The position numbers were made by a program, and so were the translations under genes. The notes beneath the pieces are model-generated. The model was not told the DNA's origin, searched no databases, and worked only from the letters and a program-made list of their open reading frames with translations. Of a stretch of 64,000 bases of DNA, positions 26,794 through 33,243 are shown piece by piece (the stretch's first letter is position 1; every line of letters starts with the position of its first letter). The stretch is taken from the NCBI RefSeq assembly GCF_900142015.1, contig NZ_FQZN01000009.1, positions 62,001 through 126,000 on the forward strand, read 5' to 3'. This stretch comes from Bacteroides stercorirosoris. Lineage in GTDB: Bacteria; Bacteroidota; Bacteroidia; Bacteroidales; Bacteroidaceae.

Positions 26794-29322
26794 TTATTCT
26801 CCGCCACCACCACCTTCGCCACCGCCACTCTTCACATCATCATTACTGATGGTGCGGGCAGCTTTTTTCACGCTGGCTCTCAGCTCACCAATGCGATAGC
26901 TGATGCTCATGCCGAAACGTTGGCGGGTATATCTATTCCAGCTATCCTGTATAAAGCCAACACCTTCTATGCTTGAAGTAGGATGCATATACTTTTTGAA
27001 GAAATTGCTGGCAAATGCCGATAACGTCAGGCGTTTCTTCAGGAATGACTTATTCACGCTCAACCCGTAGTCGAAGAAACTACTGCCTTTCCCCTGCAAC
27101 ATAATCCATGGAGTCTGACCATAAATATTCAAACTAATGCGCCAATCATGAGGCAAAGATTGCTGTGCACCACCGTAAGCAAAAAGATTCCAACCATCAT
27201 TCTTCAAGCCATTGGCACCTTCCATATACGTATAATTCCCATAAAGATTCGCATAAATACGAGTGTTGGAAGTTGCATTCCAGTTGACATAAGCACTCAA
27301 GCTGGCGTTCTTGCTCTTACCAATGTTCTGGTAAGTAGAATAAAGCACTTCTTTACCGGTAGGATTCTGTAAGCCGGGAATATCCGTATCCTTCTTTTGC
27401 TCCGTCACACGTTCAATACTATTATTGGTAAAACTATAACGTGCTGAAAGATTGATATTGAACTTCTGCGTGAAGTTGCTATAACTCAAATTAAACGAGT
27501 GGCTCTTCTCACTATCGAGGTGCGAATTACCCTGGCTTATATTCGTAGGATTACTATCATCCAGATAAGGATTCAAGTACCAAATGCCCGGACGGTAAAT
27601 ACGCATATTATACCCTAAACGAAGATTAGACATATCCGTCAGCTTATAACCGATACTTGCAGAAGGAACCAAATCGTCAAAGTTCTTATCAAAGTTATCT
27701 CCCTTGCCCAGCAGATATTTCACTTCCTGCTTCGTATGCTCATAACGCATACCAAGTCTTCCGGAAATCTTCTTTACTTTCAGTCCGTATCCGAGATATG
27801 CAGCCAGAATATCATTCTGGTGTTTATAATGCGAACTGTGGTCATTATCAAACTCATAATCCGCCTGAGTCGCTGTCGCCTGTTCATAGCGGTCATCCTC
27901 CGAAGAGTTATCACGGAGAATATATTTCGCACCGGCCTCAAGCGTATGTATCTTGCCGATAGGTGTCGTATAGTCAGCCTGGAAAGTATGTTCAGTAGTA
28001 TTCTGGGAACCATCATTATGCTGGTTCTTCATACGTTTCATAAAATCCTGCCAATCCGGAGCTACATCCTCCATATCATAATCATAAGTGGAATATGAAT
28101 CCGAACTTTCCGGCCGGGTATTGATCTTGTAAGAGAAGGTCAACATACGGTCTTTTACGTGGAACATACGTTGGTAGTCAATGCCACCGTCAATAGAATA
28201 CCAGGAACTTTTGCTTCTATTGTTTGATACATATTGATACAGATCATCACCGGTACCGGGCATCGTTGCAAAAGTATTGCTCAAGCCATTACTGTTATTT
28301 CCGCCTCCCCAAAGTCCGAACGACATGGTTATCAAACGTAACGTATCAATCTCATAACTGGCTTCCATGCTACCGGACTGGAAGTTGCCATGTCCTTTGC
28401 TGTCACCACTGTAATCCAAATCTGAAGAGCCGTCGGTTATGGCACCTACTGTACGGCGGGTACCACCGGAATAGCTGCGCGGACGATCACTATAATTATA
28501 ATTGTAACGGGCACTCACCGTCAGCTTACCGCTCTTAATCGTACCGAACAGACCACCGCCGGCACCCATGTTACTGACGTTTCCGCTAAACGTAGCCGTG
28601 TAACCTTCCAGTCCGCTACCTACGGTAACGATATTCAAGATACCACCCACACCCTCAGCATCATACTTAGGACCCGGATTAGTAATCACCTCGATATGCT
28701 TGATGGAATTGGCAGGCATACTTTTCAGCACTTCCGTCGGATTGTTACTCATCATATTGTTAGGTTTACCGTTCACATACACCTTAAAGCTGCTGCTGCC
28801 GTTCACCTTAATATTATCTTCGCCGTCTACGGTTACCAAAGGCACTTTGCGAAGCATTTCCAATACAGAGTTTGATTTCGAGTCAGGATCATCCTGCACA
28901 TTATATTCTATCTTGTCGATATCTGCCTTTACCAGTGGTTTTTGGGCTACCACTTCTACTTGTCCCAGTTCATTGGAAGCATCCGTAATATACAGTGTCC
29001 CAAAATCGACAACCTTTTCTCCTGCCTTCACGGTGAAATCCTTCACAATGGTGTTTCTGCCAATAGAAGAAATAGTCATCACAAAATTACCCGTCCCGGG
29101 AACTTTCTCCTGAAACTTACCTTTCATGTCTGTCACCAGCATCTTCAACGCATGAGCCGGTGCTTCTTTTTTTACGATTTTGATTGTGGCGTAAGGTTCC
29201 CCCTCCTGCGTCAGCGAGTCCAGCAGAACTCCCTTAATCTGGAATAGAGGTGCCGCATTCTGTGCCGCTACTAACGAGGATACCACCAACATAATGAGCA
29301 GCAAAGGGCATTTAATTTTCAT
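26794..29322 (-). CDS. TonB-receptor-like outer-membrane beta-barrel protein (OMP_b-brl_3 type)
   Basis: The 842-residue protein has a signal peptide ending VAAQ. A carboxypeptidase-regulatory-like domain spans about 28-115 (IKGVLLDSLTQEGEPYATIKIV). A plug-like domain contains LEMLRKVPLVTVDGEDNIKVNG and IEVITNPGPKYDAEGVGGILNIVT. A large barrel follows. It matches the family often annotated as outer membrane beta-barrel protein or TonB-dependent receptor lacking SusC features, and there is no SusD neighbour. The chain ends in a Gly/Glu tail (SGGGEGGGGGE) instead of an aromatic residue. A palindrome overlaps its putative promoter (29388-29412). It is the nearest envelope gene to the MACPF gene, so a toxin-receptor or immunity relationship is a possibility but unsupported. 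Confidence 0.85.
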   Translation of the reverse strand: MKIKCPLLLIMLVVSSLVAAQNAAPLFQIKGVLLDSLTQEGEPYATIKIVKKEAPAHALKMLVTDMKGKFQEKVPGTGNFVMTISSIGRNTIVKDFTVKAGEKVVDFGTLYITDASNELGQVEVVAQKPLVKADIDKIEYNVQDDPDSKSNSVLEMLRKVPLVTVDGEDNIKVNGSSSFKVYVNGKPNNMMSNNPTEVLKSMPANSIKHIEVITNPGPKYDAEGVGGILNIVTVGSGLEGYTATFSGNVSNMGAGGGLFGTIKSGKLTVSARYNYNYSDRPRSYSGGTRRTVGAITDGSSDLDYSGDSKGHGNFQSGSMEASYEIDTLRLITMSFGLWGGGNNSNGLSNTFATMPGTGDDLYQYVSNNRSKSSWYSIDGGIDYQRMFHVKDRMLTFSYKINTRPESSDSYSTYDYDMEDVAPDWQDFMKRMKNQHNDGSQNTTEHTFQADYTTPIGKIHTLEAGAKYILRDNSSEDDRYEQATATQADYEFDNDHSSHYKHQNDILAAYLGYGLKVKKISGRLGMRYEHTKQEVKYLLGKGDNFDKNFDDLVPSASIGYKLTDMSNLRLGYNMRIYRPGIWYLNPYLDDSNPTNISQGNSHLDSEKSHSFNLSYSNFTQKFNINLSARYSFTNNSIERVTEQKKDTDIPGLQNPTGKEVLYSTYQNIGKSKNASLSAYVNWNATSNTRIYANLYGNYTYMEGANGLKNDGWNLFAYGGAQQSLPHDWRISLNIYGQTPWIMLQGKGSSFFDYGLSVNKSFLKKRLTLSAFASNFFKKYMHPTSSIEGVGFIQDSWNRYTRQRFGMSISYRIGELRASVKKAARTISNDDVKSGGGEGGGGGE

Positions 29323-29387
29323 TTCTGTTTTTGTTTGTTTGATGAATATTAGTTGACTGTTTTTGTATTAGACGTAACTTGTACCAA

Positions 29388-29415
29388 TTTTGTCACAATG
29401 AAAGTGACAAAAATA
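29388..29415 (-). promoter_or_regulatory. Operator-like palindrome overlapping the -7 element
   Basis: TTTTGTCAC (29388-29396) and GTGACAAAA (29404-29412) form a perfect 9-bp inverted repeat with a 7-base spacer. On the - strand TATTTTTG (29415-29408) fits a -7 box for the barrel gene, so the palindrome spans the promoter start region. A repressor bound there would block transcription. No clear -33 is visible. Confidence 0.45.
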
Positions 29416-29507
29416 GGCTGTTTTTCTCTAGCTACGAGAATTTCGGAGTTAAAAAAGCACAAAGAAAAGATGAAAATAGATAATAATTGTAAGTATCTTC
29501 AGGATAT

Positions 29508-30839
29508 TTATAACAAATAGAAGAATATCAACAGGCAAACGTTAACCGCAATCACACAGCCAAACCCGCGCAGCACCCACCGCCGCAACGGACTCCGCCC
29601 ACCTGCAAAGAACAGTGCATAACACATATTCACCGCAATATTGCTCACAATGGCCTGCATGCAACAAGCCGTCACCACCAACACGGCAACGCCCGAACCT
29701 TGCAACAGGTTTAAGATAAACGGAGTAATGTCGCTCAGACCAGCTATAAAAGATAAGACATTCAAACCACCCGTACCGGTATAAAGCAGCGTATAGTGCG
29801 TCACAATTGTAAATATCACAAACAAGACGGCGAAAATCAATGCGACCTTAAATTCCAGCGGATTACTGCTGTCCTCTTCCTCTGCTACTCCTTCAGTCAA
29901 AGAAACCGGCTGGCGTTTCCGGTGCAGAAACCAGGCTACCCCTGCCGTAACCAAAGACATAATGAGCAGATATGGATAAATCACCGCAAGAATCGCTTTA
30001 CTGAATATTCCTATTAATATAAGGAAACGCAGAAACATCATGCTGACCGCCAACAACATCGCCGCCGCATACTCCGGTGCCTCCTGTGCGGGCGCTTTGC
30101 GACTCTTACGTGCCAATACGGAGATGGTAGCCGTACTACTGTACAAGCCACCGATAATACCGGATACCAGAATACCCGACTCCTGGAATACATACCGCCT
30201 CAATAAATAAGAGAGGTAGGAAATACCGGATACCACTACCGTAGCCAGCCAAATTGTATAAGGTGTCAGATTAATGTCCGGAATCAGATTTTCATTCGGA
30301 AGCATCGGAAGAATGATACCACTGATAGCCAAGAACTTGGCAAGAGTAATCATTTCATCATTCTTCATGCGTTGCGCCAGTTCCGTGAAAGTATGCTTCA
30401 ACTCCGTGAAAAGCAGAACCGTAACCACTACCATCACATAGAACCAGGAAGGCTGCGTGTCGACAATAGGAGCGATACAATAGGTGATGAGAGCAATGAT
30501 AATGGTAGTGACCCCGAACACATGAAACTGAGATTGCTTGACGTAGTAGTTCAAACCAAGCAACAACCCCAGTATGGCACCACCACCCATGAACAGGCGG
30601 TATTCCATCGGGTCAAGAATATAAAGCAAATACCCCAGAATACCTATGAAAGTGAACGTACGATCCGTACCGAACAACGTCGTTTCACCTTCACGCTTCA
30701 AGCTGATTTTCCGCTGTGAAAGCCCTATTAATAAAGAGAATAAGGTCACCAATACAAAGGTGACCAGTTCCCTCGGCAGATATTCATAAAGTTTCTCCAT
30801 TTCGTCCTCCGAATATACTTGATTAGCAACCATTTGCAA
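29508..30839 (-). CDS. MgtC/DUF4010 family membrane protein
   Basis: The 443-residue protein has many hydrophobic segments. The N-terminal part matches MgtC/SapB (LPRELVTFVLVTLFSLLIGL ... GTDRTFTFIGILGYLLY). The C-terminal part matches DUF4010 (SGIIGGLYSSTATISVLARK). Fusions of this kind are inner-membrane proteins of uncertain transport function. The ATG at 30839 lies 4 bp from a tandem-repeat block. An internal ATG at 30800 (MEKLYEYLPREL) is an equally plausible start because the hydrophobic core begins right after it. The CYTH gene ends 81 bp upstream, so the two may share a transcript. Confidence 0.85.
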   Translation of the reverse strand: MQMVANQVYSEDEMEKLYEYLPRELVTFVLVTLFSLLIGLSQRKISLKREGETTLFGTDRTFTFIGILGYLLYILDPMEYRLFMGGGAILGLLLGLNYYVKQSQFHVFGVTTIIIALITYCIAPIVDTQPSWFYVMVVVTVLLFTELKHTFTELAQRMKNDEMITLAKFLAISGIILPMLPNENLIPDINLTPYTIWLATVVVSGISYLSYLLRRYVFQESGILVSGIIGGLYSSTATISVLARKSRKAPAQEAPEYAAAMLLAVSMMFLRFLILIGIFSKAILAVIYPYLLIMSLVTAGVAWFLHRKRQPVSLTEGVAEEEDSSNPLEFKVALIFAVLFVIFTIVTHYTLLYTGTGGLNVLSFIAGLSDITPFILNLLQGSGVAVLVVTACCMQAIVSNIAVNMCYALFFAGGRSPLRRWVLRGFGCVIAVNVCLLIFFYLL

Positions 30840-30842
30840 GGA

Positions 30843-30910
30843 GTTAACTTCCTGTCGGCAAGAAGTTAACTTCTTGCTGACAAACTCTTAACTTCTTGTC
30901 GACAGGAAGT
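30843..30910. repeat. 22-bp-period array B with nested inverted repeats
   Basis: Three tandem units begin at 30843, 30865 and 30887, all with the core TTAACTTC(C/T)TG, at an exact 22-bp period. The array includes the perfect 18-bp palindrome CAAGAAGTTAACTTCTTG (30859-30876). It is bracketed by 11-bp arms ACTTCCTGTCG (30847-30857) and CGACAGGAAGT (30900-30910). It occupies almost the whole gap between the CYTH and MgtC/DUF4010 genes. Confidence 0.8.
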
Positions 30911-30920
30911 CAAGACAGTC

Positions 30921-31388
30921 TCACCAAGTCGTATATGGACGCTTCATCAGTTGTGAATTATAATAGCGGACATCGCCTGTCACTTCACGGCCGATAAAGT
31001 CCGGCTTTTCGAAAGCCTCGTCTTCCGAAGCCAGTTCCACTTCGGCCACAACCAGTCCTTCGTTTTCACCATAGAACTCATCGACTTCAAACATATGTCG
31101 TCCGCTGCGCACCAGATAACGGGTTTTATCAATAACTCCCGGTTCACAGAGTTTCATCAACTCTTCAGCCTCACTGAGCGGCAATTCCTTTTCCCACTCA
31201 TAGCGACTGGTTCCCGAGGCATTGGAAGCACCTTTTATCGTAAGGTATCCCTTTCCGTCACGGATACGTACCCGCACAGTCCGCCCTCTCGCACTACTGA
31301 TATAACCTTGCACAATGCGGCTTTGTTCATACGCCTTCGATTTATACTCCCCCTTCACGAGGAATTTCCGTTCTATTTCTTGCGACAT
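30921..31388 (-). CDS. CYTH-domain protein (triphosphate-binding, adenylate cyclase/thiamine-triphosphatase superfamily)
   Basis: The 155-residue cytosolic protein starts MSQEIERKFLVKG, the EIERKFLV signature of CYTH proteins. Other family blocks are IVQGYIS, TVRVRIRDGKGYLTIKG, KTRYLV and VVAEVELASEDE, which supply the charged tunnel that binds triphosphate and metal. The length is typical of stand-alone bacterial CYTH proteins. Many of these hydrolyse inorganic triphosphate or a nucleoside/thiamine triphosphate; the substrate here is not determinable. It follows a 45-residue membrane protein gene by 7 bp, so the two form a small operon. Confidence 0.92.
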   Translation of the reverse strand: MSQEIERKFLVKGEYKSKAYEQSRIVQGYISSARGRTVRVRIRDGKGYLTIKGASNASGTSRYEWEKELPLSEAEELMKLCEPGVIDKTRYLVRSGRHMFEVDEFYGENEGLVVAEVELASEDEAFEKPDFIGREVTGDVRYYNSQLMKRPYTTW

Positions 31389-31395
31389 TTATCCG

Positions 31396-31533
31396 TTATT
31401 TTCCCAAGAACGAGTATCCTATCAGCATAACCAGCACCAATATCAATGCAGATACACCGATAATCAATAACACTTTCTTGGCTTGTTGTTCCTCTTTTTG
31501 GCTATGTGTAACCTTTTTCTTGTTCTTTCCCAT
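31396..31533 (-). CDS. Small single-pass membrane protein (45 aa)
   Basis: An ATG at 31533 opens a 45-codon frame. It begins MGKNKKKVTHSQKEEQQ, then has one hydrophobic helix (VLLIIGVSALILVLVMLIG) and ends YSFLGK. The layout is a charged N-terminus of about 20 residues followed by one membrane span, so the protein is probably anchored with its N-terminus in the cytoplasm (positive-inside). It has a plausible promoter upstream and lies 7 bp before the CYTH start. I recognise no named family. Co-transcription with CYTH is the only clue to function. Confidence 0.7.
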   Translation of the reverse strand: MGKNKKKVTHSQKEEQQAKKVLLIIGVSALILVLVMLIGYSFLGK

Positions 31534-31565
31534 GGTGTCTTTTAGTATTAAAGTTCAACTGATAA

Positions 31566-31597
31566 CAAAGTAACAGGAAATTTAGGAAGTTTCCAAA
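31566..31597 (-). promoter_or_regulatory. Promoter of the small membrane protein/CYTH operon
   Basis: On the - strand TTTG (31597-31594) and TACTTTG (31572-31566, one base short of the full TAnnTTTG) are separated by 21 bp. They lie about 33 bp upstream of the 45-codon gene. Confidence 0.5.
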
Positions 31598-31692
31598 ATA
31601 AAAGAGGGAAATTTATTTGTAGCCGCACAACATACGCTTCTCAGGCGGGCAAGTACATCTCAATTAGAAAGCGCATGTATTTTCGTGATGTT

Positions 31693-31812
31693 GGATATAT
31701 AGCCCGTGCGTGTTGTATATATAGATGGGAGACATCGGATATATAGATGGGAGGCGTTGGATATATAGATGGGAGACGCTGGATATATAGATGGGAAACG
31801 TCGGATATATAG
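31693..31812. repeat. 22-bp-period array C (5.5 units)
   Basis: Units start at 31693, 31715, 31737, 31759, 31781 and 31803, each opening G(G/T)ATATATAG. The four central units share ATATATAGATGGGA and differ in a short variable tail. The period of exactly 22 bp is not a multiple of three, so a coding repeat is unlikely. Together with the hairpins at 31854-31973 it fills the 458-bp gap between the small membrane protein gene and prfB, where I see no other gene. Confidence 0.9.
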
Positions 31813-31853
31813 GAAGTATTGACTGAAAGTGGAAGCTTCATTCCTTCAGAAGA

Positions 31854-31905
31854 TTCTTTCAGCCGTAAGGCCGATGAACAGGATGGTTGACGAGGGCTGA
31901 AAGAA
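31854..31905. repeat. 11-bp inverted repeat beside array C
   Basis: TTCTTTCAGCC (31854-31864) and GGCTGAAAGAA (31895-31905) are perfect reverse complements around a 30-base loop. The function is unknown. Confidence 0.6.
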
Positions 31906-31926
31906 CTGCAAGATAAAAAACAAAAT

Positions 31927-31973
31927 ATGGTATACATATGACCAATGCCGGTCACGTGCATACCATTTTTTTA
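31927..31973. terminator. Terminator at the 3' end of prfB
   Basis: ATGGTAT (31927-31933) pairs with ATACCAT (31960-31966), and an inner stem GACC/GGTC lies between. A T-run follows on the + strand, and a T-rich tract follows on the - strand, so it can act on both. On the - strand it ends prfB. Confidence 0.65.
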
Positions 31974-31991
31974 ACTGCATTCAGAGGAAAA

Positions 31992-33107
31992 TCACCCCTC
32001 CTGCCCCGCAAATTCCATCAGATACGCCTTAATGAACCCTTCCAGCTTTCCGTCCATCACTCCGTTCACGTCCGAAGTCTGGTAATTGGTTCTGTGGTCT
32101 TTCACGCGGCGGTCGTCGAATACGTAGCTTCGTATCTGCGAACCCCATTCGATTTTCTTCTTGCCGGCTTCCACTTTGGCCTGTTCCGCCATGCGGTGCT
32201 GAAGTTCCTTATCATATAAGATAGAGCGCAATTGACGCATCGCATTCTCACGATTCTTGGGTTGGTCGCGTGTTTCGGTATTTTCAATCAGGATTTCTTC
32301 CTCTTCACCGGTATACGGGTCCTTGAACTGATAGCGCAGACGGACACCGGACTCCACCTTGTTCACGTTCTGACCGCCCGCACCGCTGGAACGGAAAGTA
32401 TCCCAGGAAATATTGGCCACATTGATGTTCACCTCAATCGTATCGTCCACCAACGGAGTTACGAAAACAGAAGCAAAAGACGTCATACGCTTGCCCTGCG
32501 CATTGTAAGGAGACACACGCACCAGACGATGCACCCCATTCTCCCCTTTCAGGTAACCATAGGCATAGTCACCCGAAATCTCGATGGTACAGGTTTTGAT
32601 ACCTGCCTCGTCACCTTCCTGCAAATTGGAAATCACAGCCTTGTAACCGTTAGTCTCGGCATAGCGCAGATACATACGCATCAGCATGCTGGCCCAGTCC
32701 TGGCTCTCCGTGCCACCCGCACCGGAATTGATTTTCAGCACACAATCCATTTGGTCGGCTTCATCACGAAGCATATTCTTCAACTCGAAGACCTCGACAG
32801 CTTCAGACGCTTTCGCATAAGCCTCATCCACTTCTTCCTCGGTCACAAGCTCGTCCTTATAGAAGTCGAAGGCCAGCTGCAATTCTTCCGACAATGTCTT
32901 TATTTCATTATAGCCGGATATCCATTGTTGCAAACCTTTCACTTTTTTCATCTGTGCCTCGGCAGCTTTCTGGTCGTCCCAGAAGCCCGGAGCCTGGGTG
33001 CGCAACTGTTCTTCTTCCACCTGGATTTTCTTCCCTTCTATATCCAAATAGCGATAGAGTGCTTCCGTGCGCTCTTTAATGTCTTTCAGTTGTTCTATGG
33101 TAATCAT
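31992..33107 (-). CDS. prfB: Peptide chain release factor 2
   Basis: The 371-residue protein carries the catalytic GGQ loop (SSGAGGQNVNKVESGVRL) and the RF2 family core SAGAGGTESQDWASMLMRMY-like block (NSGAGGTESQDWASML). It ends translation at UGA and UAA. The codon-recognition loop reads VSPYNAQGKR, so the usual Ser-Pro-Phe is Ser-Pro-Tyr. The N-terminal helix is continuous: the point where many bacteria have the CTT-TGA programmed frameshift reads RYLDIEGKK in one frame, so this copy needs no +1 frameshift. It is divergent from the M16 peptidase gene, with a candidate -7 box TACCTTTG at 33196-33189 on the - strand. Confidence 0.97.
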   Translation of the reverse strand: MITIEQLKDIKERTEALYRYLDIEGKKIQVEEEQLRTQAPGFWDDQKAAEAQMKKVKGLQQWISGYNEIKTLSEELQLAFDFYKDELVTEEEVDEAYAKASEAVEVFELKNMLRDEADQMDCVLKINSGAGGTESQDWASMLMRMYLRYAETNGYKAVISNLQEGDEAGIKTCTIEISGDYAYGYLKGENGVHRLVRVSPYNAQGKRMTSFASVFVTPLVDDTIEVNINVANISWDTFRSSGAGGQNVNKVESGVRLRYQFKDPYTGEEEEILIENTETRDQPKNRENAMRQLRSILYDKELQHRMAEQAKVEAGKKKIEWGSQIRSYVFDDRRVKDHRTNYQTSDVNGVMDGKLEGFIKAYLMEFAGQEG

Positions 33108-33188
33108 AAGTTCTATTTACGATTTAACGATTTACTATTTATGATTGAAATTAGTATCTAAATTATGAAAATATTTACTTTTTGAGTG

Positions 33189-33217
33189 CAAAGGTATGAA
33201 AAAAACGCATACTTTTG
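33189..33217. promoter_or_regulatory. Back-to-back promoters of prfB and the M16 peptidase gene
   Basis: On the - strand TACCTTTG (33196-33189) fits the prfB -7 element. On the + strand TACTTTTG (33210-33217) fits the -7 of the peptidase gene. The two are only 13 bp apart, so polymerases would compete. The + element lies inside the longest peptidase ORF, which argues for the later ATG at 33244. Confidence 0.5.
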
Positions 33218-33243
33218 CAGTTATCAATCTAATAAGTCAGCTT

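Noticed and set aside
30843..31812. CRISPR interpretation of arrays B and C
   Set aside because: The units are contiguous direct repeats with no unique spacers, and no cas genes are present in the window.
31641..31961. 106-codon - strand frame through array C
   Set aside because: The 22-bp repeat period is not a multiple of three, so a coding repeat is unlikely. No start context or homology is visible.
33108..33160. Repeated ACGATTTA-like motifs between prfB and the M16 gene
   Set aside because: Only loose, irregular copies without a fixed period; probably ordinary AT-rich promoter DNA.
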